Shown: one piece after another, positions 34,316-45,397 of the stretch
How the letters are laid out: the number at the start of each line of letters is the position of its first letter
Position numbering within the stretch: position 1 is the stretch's first letter
Assembly: GCA_002007365.1 (NCBI GenBank)
Contig: LNZR01000077.1
Span: forward strand, 1 to 64,000
Direction of reading: 5' to 3'
Source of the DNA: Epulopiscium sp. Nele67-Bin005
GTDB lineage: Bacteria; Bacillota; Clostridia; Lachnospirales; Cellulosilyticaceae
DNA: 64,000 bases
Made by a program: the position numbers and the translations under genes
The notes under the pieces: model-generated
What the model saw: the letters and a program-made list of their open reading frames with translations, nothing else
Told to the model about the DNA's origin: nothing
Databases searched by the model: none

Positions 34316-37300
34316 GCATAAAAAAAGTACTAATTATTGGGTCGGGGCCTATCGTTATTGGGCAGGCGGCAGAGTTTGATTATTCAGGAACTCAAGCTTG
34401 TCAGGCTATTAAAGAAGAAGGAATTGAGGTTGTTCTTGTAAATAGTAATCCTGCAACAATTATGACGGATAAAGAAATTGCAGATAAAATTTATATCGAA
34501 CCTTTGACATCGGAATTTTTGGAAAAAGTTATCGCTAAAGAGCGCCCAGACAGCTTACTTGCAGGGGTTGGAGGTCAGACAGGGTTAAACCTTGCTGTAG
34601 AACTTCATGATAAAGGAATTTTGGAGAAATACAATGTTCGAGTAATTGGAACTCAAATTTCTGCTATTAAAGAAGGTGAAGACCGTGAAGGTTTTAGAGC
34701 TTTAATGAACAGAATTAATCAGCCAGTTATTGAAAGTAAAACGGTTGAAAGTGTTGAAGAAGCTGTATTATTTGCTAGAAAAATTGGATATCCAGCAGTA
34801 GTTAGACCAGCGTATACTCTAGGAGGAACTGGTGGAGGAATTGCTGAAACTGAAGAAGAACTTCGTGAAATTTGCGCAAGTGGACTACATTTATCAAGAG
34901 TTCACCAAGTTTTAATTGAGAAGTGTATTAAAGGGTGGAAGGAAATTGAGTACGAGGTAATGCGTGACCAATACGGAACGGTAATTACTGTTTGTAACAT
35001 GGAAAACATTGACCCTGTAGGAATTCACACAGGTGATAGTATCGTAGTTGCTCCTTCGCAAACACTTTCGGATAAAGAATATCAAATGTTACGTCGTGCA
35101 TCGTTAGATATTATTTCGGCGTGTGATATTAGGGGTGGTTGTAACGTTCAAATTGCACTACACCCAGATAGTTTTGAGTATGCAATTATCGAAATTAATC
35201 CACGTGTTAGTCGTTCTTCAGCCCTAGCATCAAAAGCTACGGGATACCCAATTGCTAGAGTTTCGGCTAAAATTGCACTAGGATATGGATTAGATGAAAT
35301 TGAAAATGCTGTAACTGGAAAAACTTTTGCTTGTTTTGAGCCAACGCTTGATTATGTTGTAGTAAAAATTCCAAAATGGCCATTTGATAAATTTTATACA
35401 GCCAAACGTACACTAGGAACTAAGATGATGGCAACTGGAGAAATTATGGCAATTGGAAATAATTTTGAAAGTGCATTTTTGAAAGGACTTCGTTCTTTGG
35501 AGATTGGTCAATTTAGTTTTGAACACAAAAAGCTGGCTGAATGTAGTTTAGATGAACTAAAAGAAAGAGTTGTAACTGCTGATGATGAGCGTATTTTTGC
35601 ACTAGCTGAAATGTTACGACGCTACTACCGTAAAGAACAAGTTTGTAAGATGACTGGTATGGATATTTTCTTTGTTGAGAAATTTAAATGGATTGTGGAG
35701 CAGGAGGAACACCTCAAAACTCTTGAATTTGAAGACTTAACTCCAAGATATTTAAGAAAACTTAAAAAGCGTGGCTTCTCAGATAAGGCTATTTCAGGAT
35801 TTATTGGGGTTGATGAAGATGACGTTCGTGAACTTCGTCAAAAATGGAACATTTTACCAGTGTACAAAATGGTTGATACGTGTGGAGGAGAATTTGAGGC
35901 TCAAACACCTTATTATTATTCAACGTATGATTTTGAAGATGAAGTAGTAGTTTCTGATAAAGAAAAAGTTATCGTTATGGGTTCTGGACCTATAAGAATT
36001 GGGCAAGGAATTGAATTTGATTATTGTTCGGTTCATGCGATTATGGCGCTTAAAAAACGTGGAATTGAAACGATAATTATTAATAATAATCCAGAAACAG
36101 TTAGTACAGATTTTAATACTTCTGACAAATTATATTTTGAACCTTTAACAGATGAAGATGTTTACCATATCATCTTAAAAGAGAAGCCAAAAGGTGTAAT
36201 TTTACAATTTGGTGGTCAAACTGCAATTAAGCTTGCGAAGTTTTGCGACAAAATGAATATCCCTGTTCTTGGAACTCAACCAACTCAAGTTGATGCTGCT
36301 GAGGATAGAGAAAAGTTTGATGCCATCTTAGAAAAACTTAATATTAAGCGTCCAAAAGGAAAAGCAATTTGGGCAGTTGAAGAAGGTTTACAAATTGCTA
36401 AAGAGCTTGAGTATCCAGTGCTTGTAAGACCATCTTATGTATTGGGTGGGCAAGGTATGGAGATTACTTTTGAAGAGGAGCAACTAAAGCGCTATTTGGT
36501 AAATGCATTTGAGCGTGACCCAGAAAATCCTATTTTAATTGACCGTTATTTAATGGGTCGTGAAATTGAAGTTGATGCACTTTGTGATGGTAAAAACATT
36601 TTAATTCCTGGAATTATGGAGCATTTAGAGCGTGCAGGAATTCACTCTGGAGATAGTACAACGTTATATCCAAGTGTAAATATCTCTTCTGATATGAAAA
36701 ACAAAATTATTGAATGTACTGAGCTTATTGCCAAAGAACTAGAAGTAATGGGTATGATTAATATTCAGTATATTGAATACAAAAAAGAGCTTTACATTAT
36801 TGAAGTAAATCCTCGTTCTAGCCGTACCGTTCCTTATATTTCAAAGGTTACAAACGTTCCAATTATTGACCTTGCAACTCGTGTAATGCTTGGGGAAACT
36901 CTTTCGGATTTGGGATATGGAACAGGCTTATATCCAGAGCCAAAAGATTTCTTTGCTGTAAAAGTACCAGTATTTTCAACTGAGAAATTACCACAAGTTG
37001 AAGTAAGTTTGGGGCCTGAAATGAAATCTACTGGAGAAGTTTTGGGGGTAGGAGCAACTATTGAAGAGGCGTTATACAAAGGGTTTATCGCAGCTGGAAA
37101 GAAAATGCCAAACAATGCAGGTACAATTTTTGCTACAATCCAAAAGTATGACCAAGAAGAATTTTTGGAAATTGCTACACGTTTTGCAAAATTAGGATAT
37201 AAATTTGTTGCTACAGAAGGAACAGCAAAAAAACTTGAAACTATTGGAGTTAGTGCCAAAGTTGTAGGAAAGCAATCAGAAGGAAGCAATGAAATTTTGG

Positions 37301-37512
37301 ATATAATTAGAAGTGGAGAGGTTGATTTATTAGTTAACACTCCTACAAAAGGAAATGATGCAACTCGTGATGGATTTAAAATCCGTCGTCATGCAATTGA
37401 GTCATCAGTACAAATTGTAACTTCACTAGATACGTTGGGTGCAATGGCTGATATAGCTGAAAAAGGCCTTGGTGTTAGTCAAGTAGAAATTTATAATATG
37501 TGTGAAATTTAA
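34300..37512 (+). CDS. carB: Carbamoyl-phosphate synthase large subunit
   Basis: A 1070-residue, full-length large subunit with two ATP-grasp halves. [20 protein letters not shown] begins the first and [19 protein letters not shown] the second. [20 protein letters not shown] and [15 protein letters not shown] mark the ATP sites. The last about 130 residues are the MGS-like allosteric domain ([20 protein letters not shown]). RBS GAAGGAG inside carA. The operon ends in a bidirectional terminator. Confidence 0.96.
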   Translation: MPRDLSIKKVLIIGSGPIVIGQAAEFDYSGTQACQAIKEEGIEVVLVNSNPATIMTDKEIADKIYIEPLTSEFLEKVIAKERPDSLLAGVGGQTGLNLAVELHDKGILEKYNVRVIGTQISAIKEGEDREGFRALMNRINQPVIESKTVESVEEAVLFARKIGYPAVVRPAYTLGGTGGGIAETEEELREICASGLHLSRVHQVLIEKCIKGWKEIEYEVMRDQYGTVITVCNMENIDPVGIHTGDSIVVAPSQTLSDKEYQMLRRASLDIISACDIRGGCNVQIALHPDSFEYAIIEINPRVSRSSALASKATGYPIARVSAKIALGYGLDEIENAVTGKTFACFEPTLDYVVVKIPKWPFDKFYTAKRTLGTKMMATGEIMAIGNNFESAFLKGLRSLEIGQFSFEHKKLAECSLDELKERVVTADDERIFALAEMLRRYYRKEQVCKMTGMDIFFVEKFKWIVEQEEHLKTLEFEDLTPRYLRKLKKRGFSDKAISGFIGVDEDDVRELRQKWNILPVYKMVDTCGGEFEAQTPYYYSTYDFEDEVVVSDKEKVIVMGSGPIRIGQGIEFDYCSVHAIMALKKRGIETIIINNNPETVSTDFNTSDKLYFEPLTDEDVYHIILKEKPKGVILQFGGQTAIKLAKFCDKMNIPVLGTQPTQVDAAEDREKFDAILEKLNIKRPKGKAIWAVEEGLQIAKELEYPVLVRPSYVLGGQGMEITFEEEQLKRYLVNAFERDPENPILIDRYLMGREIEVDALCDGKNILIPGIMEHLERAGIHSGDSTTLYPSVNISSDMKNKIIECTELIAKELEVMGMINIQYIEYKKELYIIEVNPRSSRTVPYISKVTNVPIIDLATRVMLGETLSDLGYGTGLYPEPKDFFAVKVPVFSTEKLPQVEVSLGPEMKSTGEVLGVGATIEEALYKGFIAAGKKMPNNAGTIFATIQKYDQEEFLEIATRFAKLGYKFVATEGTAKKLETIGVSAKVVGKQSEGSNEILDIIRSGEVDLLVNTPTKGNDATRDGFKIRRHAIESSVQIVTSLDTLGAMADIAEKGLGVSQVEIYNMCEI

Positions 37513-37515
37513 TCT

Positions 37516-37554
37516 AAAGCCTAGTAAAGAATTTAGTTCTCTACTAGGCTTTTT
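37516..37554. terminator. Terminator after carB, probably bidirectional
   Basis: AAAGCCTAGTA and TACTAGGCTTT form a perfect 11-bp stem with T residues after it on the plus strand and, with the A-rich 5' arm, a weaker T-run for the convergent minus-strand gene at 37566. Confidence 0.85.
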
Positions 37555-37565
37555 ATATTATAAAA

Positions 37566-37991
37566 TTATTTATTCAGTTTTTTAAGTTCTCCAAGAAGAT
37601 GGTCTTTAATAGTTTTATTTGTTTCCTCAGAGTTATTTTTATTAGAAAGTTTGAGAGCTTCCTCAACCAAAGTTCTAATCACATCACCATTAATTTTCTT
37701 TTCTGATGTTTCTTCCTCTTGTGGAGTTTCCTCTTGCTTAATAAACTTTTTACGTAAAGTTTTAAATTCACGGTTTAGAATTTCGTCGCTTGCTCTATCA
37801 ACAATTTTATCAATAAAACTTTCATCTTTTTTAATATGCTCAATAAGAGCTTGCTTACCTAGGCTTTTGATGCTAGTAATGCTTGCAATTTCTTTGGTTT
37901 CTTCTGGCTGAGATTTCTTATTGTCACTAACAGTTTTTATAGTTTTCATAAGCTCCCCAGCTTGTTGAAGTGCTTTTAATTTATCTTGCAT
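37566..37991 (-). CDS. Hypothetical highly charged helical protein
   Basis: A 141-residue protein (MQDKLKALQQAGELMKTIKT...) of alternating Lys and Glu with no hydrophobic segment. It is predicted by eye to be almost wholly helical or coiled coil, with a Glu/Gln-rich hinge around 105-120 (EETPQEEETSEKK). RBS AAAGGAGAAATTT. I do not recognise a family. It is flanked by a convergent terminator and the PhlG-like gene, 56 bases away, with which it may be co-transcribed. Confidence 0.7.
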   Translation of the reverse strand: MQDKLKALQQAGELMKTIKTVSDNKKSQPEETKEIASITSIKSLGKQALIEHIKKDESFIDKIVDRASDEILNREFKTLRKKFIKQEETPQEEETSEKKINGDVIRTLVEEALKLSNKNNSEETNKTIKDHLLGELKKLNK

Positions 37992-38047
37992 AAATTTCTC
38001 CTTTGTTCTAAGTTTTATCTATAGAATATAGATTTTGTGGGAAGTTG

Positions 38048-38935
38048 TCAAGAGATAATTTTTCCGTTATACTCTGCATAAATATGTGGCAAAATCGCTG
38101 ATAGATGATTATATTCAATAAGGCTGTGTATGCAATTATTTCTAGCTAGCGCAAGTGTTATATTTTTTGGGAGAGGGATATTACTTTTGGCAATTTTATT
38201 ATTTTTTATAGTGTAGCGTCCCCAATATCTACTCCTAAACTCAATTCCACCTTCAACTTCTCTAATCGCATGGAAAAATACATTTATAGGTATATTTGGT
38301 GAAACATTTTTGCAAGTAGCAATTTCAAAAGTAGCAATCGAACTATTTTTGAACATATGTGGAGTAATTCCCAAAACGCTTGGTGGATAAAATTTAATTT
38401 CTACCTGAGTTGCTCCTTTAATATCAAAACCTTCAATTGGATAATGTGTTCTGCCAATATTTCTTTGATTGAGAGGGATATTTGAGCTATCTAAATGCAA
38501 ATGGGGTTCTTTTGCGCTAATTCCAACATGACCAACTGGACACCAAATTTTATATCGCACATCTTCTAGTACGTGCCAATTAAACCACCAGTCAATCATT
38601 TTTGGAGTAACATTTGGCATAAATACTTTTGAGGCACTAAACCCTGTCCCATTTTCCATTACACAATACCCATTTTCAATTTCTAAATACCCATCGTTTA
38701 ACATCTCTTTAGCATTAACAATAGAAAGCGCTTTTTTGGGGTCAACAGGACCTTTGTTTATAAAATCCAAATCTTCTTGTGGTATTTTGGTCATAGCTTT
38801 CTGTAAATACTTTGAATATGGTATATCTTTGTGAGATTGTGTAAGTTCGGTGCGAGTCATTGAGTTGATAAATTCATTAGTTATAGTTGTTGGGAATGTC
38901 TGTTCCAAATCTTTGATGATAGTTAAAATATTCAT
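38048..38935 (-). CDS. DAPG hydrolase (PhlG) family protein
   Basis: A 295-residue protein resembling the PhlG fold, a zinc hydrolase that cleaves a C-C bond in diacetylphloroglucinol. WWFNWHVLEDVRYKIWCPVGH carries a likely zinc His, and FFHAIREVEGGIEFRSRYW gives His-x3-Glu, the spacing of His270/Glu274 recalled for PhlG. The true substrate here is unlikely to be DAPG; related genes occur in many anaerobes without phloroglucinol pathways. RBS TTAGGAGGCAAA. A family A repeat lies 32 bases upstream. Confidence 0.68.
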   Translation of the reverse strand: MNILTIIKDLEQTFPTTITNEFINSMTRTELTQSHKDIPYSKYLQKAMTKIPQEDLDFINKGPVDPKKALSIVNAKEMLNDGYLEIENGYCVMENGTGFSASKVFMPNVTPKMIDWWFNWHVLEDVRYKIWCPVGHVGISAKEPHLHLDSSNIPLNQRNIGRTHYPIEGFDIKGATQVEIKFYPPSVLGITPHMFKNSSIATFEIATCKNVSPNIPINVFFHAIREVEGGIEFRSRYWGRYTIKNNKIAKSNIPLPKNITLALARNNCIHSLIEYNHLSAILPHIYAEYNGKIIS

Positions 38936-38967
38936 TTTGCCTCCTAAATTTTTTTGGGATATCCTCC

Positions 38968-38991
38968 TATTATAAAGGAAGAAACTCCTAC
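38968..38991 (+). repeat. Interspersed repeat family A, copy 4
   Basis: TATTAT followed by AAAGGAAGAAACTCCTAC, one base different from the core, between the PhlG-like gene and glnN. Confidence 0.75.
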
Positions 38992-38999
38992 ATATTTGA

Positions 39000-39027
39000 T
39001 AAAAAAAAGAAGGGTTTCCCCTTCTTT
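39000..39027 (-). terminator. Terminator of glnN
   Basis: On the minus strand AAGAAGGG, loop GAAA, CCCTTCTT, then six or more T residues. Confidence 0.9.
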
Positions 39028-39030
39028 ATA

Positions 39031-41136
39031 TTAAACTCTAAATAACAACTCGCTATAATTTGGAATTGGCCAAACTCTTTCTTCTACGATTGTTTCTAAT
39101 TTATCAGCAACAACACGTAATGAGTTCATAGCTGGAATGATAATATCTTTAAATGCCACAGCTTTTTCATACTCATTTGAAATTTCTTGAACTTGAGATA
39201 ATTTTGCTTCTAGCTCATCAGTATTTTCTTTTAAGTTGTTGATTAACTCAGTAAGTTCTACCAAATGTTCTGCTTGAGCTTCTACATTGTATCCACCTAA
39301 TTGGTTTAATGTAGCAACGTTTGTAGCAACTTGTGTTGAGTAATTTAAACATGATGGGAAAATTTGAGTTTTTGACATACTAATCATCGTTAAAGCTTCG
39401 ATGTTAAGAATTTTTGAGTATTCTTCTGCAATAATTTCGTGTCTTGAGTGAAGCTCATTTTCATTATAAACTTTATAGTTTGTAAATAATTCAATTGAAG
39501 CCTCGTTAAGTAATGATGGTAGAGCATCAACCAATGTTTCGTATTGTGGTAATCCACGTCTTGTAGCTTCTTCTACCCATTCAGCTGAGTATCCGTTACC
39601 ATCAAAAATAATGCGTCCATGCTCTTTTAAAGTTTTGGCTACAATTTTTTGTACAGCAACTTCAATATCTATAGCTTCTTCTAACTCTGGTAAGAATGAG
39701 TCAAGAGCTTCAGCAACAGCAGTATTAATAATTACGTTTGCTTCAGAAATACACCCAGATGATGGGAACATTCTAAATTCAAATTTGTTTCCTGTAAATG
39801 CAAATGGAGAAGTTCTGTTTCTATCTGTAACTTCTTTTCTAAGACGTGGCATAGTTGCAACACCCATGTCTAAAACTTCTTTGTTATGAGTTTCAACTTC
39901 TACTCCGTTTGCAATATCTAAGAAAATATTTGTAATGTGTTGACCTAAAAATACAGAAATAATTGCTGGTGGAGCTTCGTGACCTCCTAAACGGTGATCA
40001 TTTCCTGCTGATGCTGCTGATAATCTCAAAATATCTGCGTGTTTATCTACAGCTTTTAGGATTGCACTAACAAATACTAAGAAAACTAGGTTATCTTGAG
40101 GGTTAGAACCTGGAGAGAATACGTTAATTCCTGTATCTGTACCAACTGACCAGTTATCATGTTTTCCAGAACCATTAATTCCGTCAAATGGTTTTTCGTG
40201 AAGTAAACAAGCTAAGTCATGACGGTTAGCAACTTTTTGTAAAGTTTCCATAATCAATTGGTTTTGGTCAGATGCCACGTTACAAGCTGCATAAACTGGA
40301 GCTAACTCATGTTGAGCTGGAGCTACTTCATTATGCTTTGTTTTACAAGGAACACCAAGTTTCCAAAGTTCTACATCAATTTCATGCATAAAGTTTGCAA
40401 TTTTTTCTTTGATACTTCCAAAGTAGTGGTCTTCCATCTCTTGACCTTTTGGAGGCATAGCACCGAATAATGTACGGCCTGTAAAAATTAAATCTTTACG
40501 TAATTGGTATTGGCGTTTATCAATTAGAAAATATTCTTGCTCTGCTCCTACAGTTGAGCTAACTTTTGTAACATCTGTATGACCAAGTGCGTGCATTACA
40601 CGAACCCCAACGTTTTGTAGAGCTTCCATTGAGCGAAGAAGTGGAGTCTTTTTATCAAGAGCTTCTCCAGTGTGAGCATAAAAAGCAGTAGGGATACAAA
40701 GTGCTACTCCACTAGAATCTTCCTTTAAGAATGCTGGAGATGTACAATCCCAAACTGTATATCCACGAGCTTCAAAAGTTTGGCGAAGTCCACCAGATGG
40801 GAATGAAGAACCATCAGCTTCCCCTTGGATAAGTTCTTTACCTGAGAATTCCATAATAACACGGCCATCTGTAGTTGGAGAAAGAAATGCATCATGTTTT
40901 TCAGCAGTTAAGCCAGTCATAGGTTGGAACCAGTGTGTAAAGTGAGTTGCTCCTTTTTTGATTGCCCAATCTTTCATAGCATTTGCAACGATTTCTGCAA
41001 CTTGAGAATCAAGAGGTAACCCTTCTTCAATAATTTGGTGGAGTTTTTTATAAGTAGACTTTGGTAAATGCTCACGCATTACAGCATCATTAAATACATT
41101 TTTTCCGTAAAGCTCAGATAAATTAATTTTTTCCAT
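39031..41136 (-). CDS. glnN: Glutamine synthetase type III
   Basis: A 701-residue GSIII, about 250 residues longer than [45 protein letters not shown] and [15 protein letters not shown] contain the metal, glutamate and ATP ligands of the class. The C-terminal helical tail is family-typical. It makes glutamine from glutamate and ammonia and also feeds carA upstream in pyrimidine synthesis. RBS GAAAGGATAG. It stands alone with its own terminator. Confidence 0.95.
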   Translation of the reverse strand: MEKINLSELYGKNVFNDAVMREHLPKSTYKKLHQIIEEGLPLDSQVAEIVANAMKDWAIKKGATHFTHWFQPMTGLTAEKHDAFLSPTTDGRVIMEFSGKELIQGEADGSSFPSGGLRQTFEARGYTVWDCTSPAFLKEDSSGVALCIPTAFYAHTGEALDKKTPLLRSMEALQNVGVRVMHALGHTDVTKVSSTVGAEQEYFLIDKRQYQLRKDLIFTGRTLFGAMPPKGQEMEDHYFGSIKEKIANFMHEIDVELWKLGVPCKTKHNEVAPAQHELAPVYAACNVASDQNQLIMETLQKVANRHDLACLLHEKPFDGINGSGKHDNWSVGTDTGINVFSPGSNPQDNLVFLVFVSAILKAVDKHADILRLSAASAGNDHRLGGHEAPPAIISVFLGQHITNIFLDIANGVEVETHNKEVLDMGVATMPRLRKEVTDRNRTSPFAFTGNKFEFRMFPSSGCISEANVIINTAVAEALDSFLPELEEAIDIEVAVQKIVAKTLKEHGRIIFDGNGYSAEWVEEATRRGLPQYETLVDALPSLLNEASIELFTNYKVYNENELHSRHEIIAEEYSKILNIEALTMISMSKTQIFPSCLNYSTQVATNVATLNQLGGYNVEAQAEHLVELTELINNLKENTDELEAKLSQVQEISNEYEKAVAFKDIIIPAMNSLRVVADKLETIVEERVWPIPNYSELLFRV

Positions 41137-41242
41137 TTTACTATCCTTTCTACTAACTAAAAAAATAGTTTATGATAAAACATAAACAATACTAAAGATT
41201 TTCCTAATAAATTATATTCAATATTAGTAAAAATATTAACTC

Positions 41243-41260
41243 GGGGTTAAAATAAACCCC
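41243..41260. promoter_or_regulatory. GC-rich hairpin between yunB and glnN
   Basis: GGGGTT, loop AAAATA, AACCCC, about 107 bases upstream of the glnN start on the minus strand. No clean T-run follows, so it is either a weak yunB terminator or a glnN control element. Confidence 0.4.
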
Positions 41261-41386
41261 TTGACATTGCGTTTTTTATTTATTTAATATACCACGCTTT
41301 AATTCTTATTTCAACATTTAATTTTATAAAAATGGTTTTTTTTACAACACATATTGCTGAAATTAATCAATTAAATATCATAATTT

Positions 41387-42115
41387 CTAAAAAGATGGAG
41401 ATAAATCCATAGGCAAATCCCATATACTATCAGTGGGTACACTAACATAGCTAGGAGGTACATCACCTGATATAACTTTATCAATTAGCATAATTTTTCT
41501 TGAAACAATTGTTGTACCTTCAATAGGAGGGTCAATAATTTGAATAGTAGCTACAATATTTAACCAAACTCTATGATTTACCTGATTAATTCCAGTAGAG
41601 TGAACATCACTCTCATAATCAACATAAACCGTACCAGCTGGCAAAACAGTAACTTCTATATTTGGACCCAAGTTTGCAAAAATTCTACTTCCTGTTAAAT
41701 TTCCAAGTGGAATTGTAAACGGAATAGGCCCCATATTTTTTAGCTCCTTTGTACATTTATCAACTATATCACCACAAATTTGATTGATAAGAATTGAATT
41801 CACATTCCAAGAAATGAGCTTGCCATCATCATTGTAATCATAGTTTAGTAAATCTTCAATAGTTATTGGGCTATTGGATAAAGTTTGGGAGACAGCTTCA
41901 TTAATAACTTTGGTTGCAAGAGTTGTAGTTTCTAGCTTTGCCATCTCAATAACTGCTGGAGTAATTTGTTCATCAAGCTGAATATAAATAACCCCGACTA
42001 TAGCAATAATTAAAAGAATGGTAAATAACCCTTGCAATTTTGGAATAGTTAAATCACGCTCACCATTTGTATTTTTTGGGTAAGAGGCATACCGATTATT
42101 TCTTTTATTTAGCAA
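41387..42115 (-). CDS. yunB: Sporulation protein YunB-like
   Basis: A 242-residue protein with one N-terminal membrane helix (LQGLFTILLIIAIVGVIYI, about 28-46), then an extracellular domain of YunB type (ETTTLATKVINEAV; NSILINQICGDIVDKC; IPFTIPLGNLTGSRIFANLGP). In Bacillus, yunB is transcribed from a sporulation sigma factor and its mutants sporulate poorly. Start TTG after GAGAGG. It is the only sporulation-type gene seen in the window; it suggests an endospore-forming lineage but does not prove it. Confidence 0.85.
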   Translation of the reverse strand: MLNKRNNRYASYPKNTNGERDLTIPKLQGLFTILLIIAIVGVIYIQLDEQITPAVIEMAKLETTTLATKVINEAVSQTLSNSPITIEDLLNYDYNDDGKLISWNVNSILINQICGDIVDKCTKELKNMGPIPFTIPLGNLTGSRIFANLGPNIEVTVLPAGTVYVDYESDVHSTGINQVNHRVWLNIVATIQIIDPPIEGTTIVSRKIMLIDKVISGDVPPSYVSVPTDSIWDLPMDLSPSF

Positions 42116-42493
42116 AATAGTACCTCTCTTTCATAAAAGTATTTTTGTTACTGATGAAGCTATATATATATATATTCTAGTTCTTAAATTGATAGCACGG
42201 AAATATTTATAAAAAAGTTTGTTCAATCTTTTATAAAATTAATTTATTGGACTTTGCCTAAAGAAATTCACCCCTTGACTTTGTCTATGGAAACAATTAC
42301 CATTACTTAAATCAGATATTATTAGTAAAATTAATTTTTAAATGCAACCATACTCAAACCTAAAGGGATAATACTAACTAAAATCTAGGAGTAATTATCT
42401 GTAAGAATTTATGGCAAGGTGGCCTTTAAATAAATTGAAACATCACTGTAACACAAAATTAAAGGAAAATACGATAAAATTTGTATTGTTTGT
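42116..42493. other. Intergenic region upstream of the penicillin-binding protein
   Basis: About 380 bases without a gene. It holds an alternating AT tract (about 42162-42178) and a TTGACT (42275-42280) with TACCAT 17 bases on, a weak plus-strand promoter candidate. Nothing else is supportable. Confidence 0.4.
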
Positions 42494-42522
42494 TTGCCCA
42501 TTTTTTATATATTTGTTATAAT
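42494..42522 (+). promoter_or_regulatory. Promoter of the class A penicillin-binding protein gene
   Basis: TTGCCC (42494-42499), 17 bases including TG, then TATAAT (42517-42522): an extended -10 promoter 20 bases before the start codon. Confidence 0.7.
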
Positions 42523-42542
42523 GTATAAGTGAGGAGGAGGAA

Positions 42543-45338
42543 ATGCTTATGAATTACTCAAATAACGACCAAGATAATCAAGACGACCAAAGTAAACAGC
42601 AGAAACAAAAAAAGGCTGGAGTTACTGGATTTCGTATATTTTTTATTACTCTAGTGATTGCTGCATTTGCCGTTGTTGGTTCTGGGCTTGGGATTTTTAT
42701 TGGAATAATAAAAAGTGCCCCAGATGTGTCGGGACTTGAATTAAAACCAAGTACCAATTATACTTCGTTTATTTATGATGCAAATGGAATGGAAATTGAC
42801 CGTGTAGAAGGTGGGGAAAATAGAATTTATGCAACACTAGAAGAAATCCCACTTTATTTACAACAAGCAGTTATAGCTATTGAAGATGAACGTTTTTATG
42901 AACACAATGGGATTGACATGAGAGGTATTTTACGTGCGCTTGTTGTAAATATAACAAATGGAGATATATCAGAAGGGGCAAGTACATTAACTCAACAGCT
43001 AATTAAAAATAACGTTTTAACTAGCGAACAAACTTTTACAAGAAAAATCCAAGAACAATACTTGGCAGTAGAATTTGAAAAAATTTATACTGAAGCATAT
43101 GGGCAAAAATATGCGAAAGATTTAATTTTAGAATACTACTTAAACACTATGGCTCTTGGTCATGGGACTATGGGAGTGCAAGCCGCATCACACCGTTATT
43201 ATCACAAAGATGTGTCAGAGCTTAGCCTTGCTGAGAGTGTTGTACTTGCAGGTATTACGCAAAGACCAACATACTACAGCCCAATTATTAATCCAGAAAA
43301 TAACTGGGATAAAGCAAAAGTTATTTTATACAAAATGGTTGAGCTTGGATTTATTACTGAAGAGGAGCGTCAACTAGCTCTTTTAGAAAATCCTTTTGAG
43401 AATATTCAAGAAGTTAACCAAATATTTGTTGATGAGTCGCCACATAGTTACTTTGTAGATGCTGTAATTGAAGATGTTTTATCAGACCTACAATCTAAAA
43501 ATGGTATGACGCAAATTGAAGCACAAAATTACTTATATGGTGGAGGAATTCAAATTTATACAACGTTTGACCCAGAAATTCAAGCAAGTGTTGATAGACA
43601 TATGAATGATGATTCAATTTTTCCATCAGCAGAAAACGAAATTAAACTAGATTACAGAGTTAGTATTACAGATGCTGAAGGTTCGGTTTCTCATCATAGT
43701 GCTACAGGATTTGTAAAAAATACTAGTGCAATTGAAGGATTTAAAAATGAAAAATTAGGTGAGTGGGGAGCATTGGCAGAAGGTGTAACTTTTGTTGAAA
43801 CTCTATACGAAATCCCACAACCTCAAGCAGCCTTTGTTATTATGGATCAAACTACAGGTCATGTAAAAGCATTATCAGGAGGACGTGGAGATAAAGTTGG
43901 GGACCGTACATTTAACCGTGCGACTCAGGCCAAACGTCAACCAGGTTCTACATTTAAAATTTTAACTGCGTATGCACCTGCCTTAGATACAGGAATGTTA
44001 TCACCAGGGAGCGTTTTAATTGACCAACCAATTACAATCAATTTACCATCAGGAAACTACACTCCTCAAAACTGGGATAGAAAATATGTAGGAGCAACTA
44101 CAATGCGTTATGGAATTTACCATTCTGTAAATGCTCTAGCAGTTCAAGTTCTTGATATGGTTGGGTTAGACACAGCGTTTGAATATTTACAACGCTTTGG
44201 ATTTACAACACTTTTACCTACAGATAAAGTTTATTCTATGGCACTTGGAGGTCTTACAGAAGGGGTTACTCCACTAGAATTAAACGCAGCATATGCAGCA
44301 ATTGCAAACAACGGAACGTATATCGAGCCTATTCTTTATACTAAAATTTTGGATAGAGATGGAGCAGTTTTATTAGATAACATTCCAAATTCTTACCAAG
44401 TAATTTCGGCATCAACAGCAGCAGCTCTAACAGATATGATGCAAGATGTTGTAAAAATTGGTACAGGAGCATCACTTAAAAACTGGTTTAGTTCTCAACC
44501 AGTATCAGGAAAAACAGGTACAACAAATGATAGTAAAGATTTATTCTTTGCTGCATACACACCATACTATACAGCAACTGTTTGGCTTGGGCATGATGAT
44601 CCAAAATCTTTAAATGGAGCAAGTCAAAGAGAACATCTACATCTATGGGGTAATATTATGAAAGATGTTCACTCAGGCCTTGAATACAAAAACTTTGAGG
44701 CACAAATGCCAACATATTCTATGGCAACAATCTGTAAAGTATCAGGAAGACTTGCAAGAAATACTTGTGTTAGTGGAACAGTTACAGACTACTTTAGTAA
44801 AGAAAATTTCCCAACACAATATTGTAATTCATGTGGATATCAAGCGCCAGCAGCACCGACTGTAACAGCGCCAACTACTCCAACTGTAACAACGCCAACT
44901 ACTCCAGCAGCACCAAGCACGCCAGAAGTATTTGCACCAGAAATCTTTACACCAAGCTTACCAACAATTTTACCAAGTGAAAATACGGAAGCACCAGTTG
45001 TAGAGGAAGAAGTAGTAGCACCACCAATTCTTCAAGATTTACCAGAAGTACCAAGCATTCCAGCAGCACCGACTGTAACAGCGCCAACTACTCCAGTTGA
45101 GACCCCATCAACGCCAGTAGCACCAGTGGAAACGCCTTCTGCTCCAGTTGAAGTAGCGCCAACGCCAGCACCAGAGCCAACACCTGCTCCAGCACCTACG
45201 CCAGAGCCGACACCTGCTCCAGAGCCAACGCCTGCTCCAACTCCAGAACCAGCAACTCCAACATTACCGACGTTGCCAACTCTACCAACGTTACAACAAA
45301 CGCCAGTAGACGATGCTTCATTTATACCACAAGATTAA
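42543..45338 (+). CDS. Class A penicillin-binding protein (PBP1A-like transglycosylase/transpeptidase)
   Basis: A 931-residue bifunctional peptidoglycan synthase. A cytoplasmic Gln/Asp-rich tail and one membrane helix (about 30-56) lead into the GT51 domain (IAIEDERFYEHNGID, catalytic Glu114; GASTLTQQLIKN). The transpeptidase follows with Ser469-x2-Lys472 (PGSTFK), SVN at 528-530 and KTGT at 657-660. From about 770 the tail is a low-complexity Pro/Ala/Thr/Glu repeat (PTPAPEPTPAP-like), a likely cell-wall-spanning linker. GAGGAGGAGG serves either ATG 42543 or 42549. Confidence 0.93.
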   Translation: MLMNYSNNDQDNQDDQSKQQKQKKAGVTGFRIFFITLVIAAFAVVGSGLGIFIGIIKSAPDVSGLELKPSTNYTSFIYDANGMEIDRVEGGENRIYATLEEIPLYLQQAVIAIEDERFYEHNGIDMRGILRALVVNITNGDISEGASTLTQQLIKNNVLTSEQTFTRKIQEQYLAVEFEKIYTEAYGQKYAKDLILEYYLNTMALGHGTMGVQAASHRYYHKDVSELSLAESVVLAGITQRPTYYSPIINPENNWDKAKVILYKMVELGFITEEERQLALLENPFENIQEVNQIFVDESPHSYFVDAVIEDVLSDLQSKNGMTQIEAQNYLYGGGIQIYTTFDPEIQASVDRHMNDDSIFPSAENEIKLDYRVSITDAEGSVSHHSATGFVKNTSAIEGFKNEKLGEWGALAEGVTFVETLYEIPQPQAAFVIMDQTTGHVKALSGGRGDKVGDRTFNRATQAKRQPGSTFKILTAYAPALDTGMLSPGSVLIDQPITINLPSGNYTPQNWDRKYVGATTMRYGIYHSVNALAVQVLDMVGLDTAFEYLQRFGFTTLLPTDKVYSMALGGLTEGVTPLELNAAYAAIANNGTYIEPILYTKILDRDGAVLLDNIPNSYQVISASTAAALTDMMQDVVKIGTGASLKNWFSSQPVSGKTGTTNDSKDLFFAAYTPYYTATVWLGHDDPKSLNGASQREHLHLWGNIMKDVHSGLEYKNFEAQMPTYSMATICKVSGRLARNTCVSGTVTDYFSKENFPTQYCNSCGYQAPAAPTVTAPTTPTVTTPTTPAAPSTPEVFAPEIFTPSLPTILPSENTEAPVVEEEVVAPPILQDLPEVPSIPAAPTVTAPTTPVETPSTPVAPVETPSAPVEVAPTPAPEPTPAPAPTPEPTPAPEPTPAPTPEPATPTLPTLPTLPTLQQTPVDDASFIPQD

Positions 45339-45349
45339 TAAATAAAATA

Positions 45350-45386
45350 AAGCCTTCATAACTAGAAAGTTGTGGAGGCTTTTTTA
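45350..45386 (+). terminator. Terminator of the penicillin-binding protein gene
   Basis: AAGCCTTCATAACT with AGTTGTGGAGGCTT (two G-U pairs) and a T-run. Confidence 0.88.
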
Positions 45387-45397
45387 TGTAAAATTTT

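Noticed and set aside
36834-37340. 168-codon minus-strand frame inside carB
   Set aside because: A shadow frame of a strongly conserved gene; Ser/Pro/Thr-rich and without RBS.
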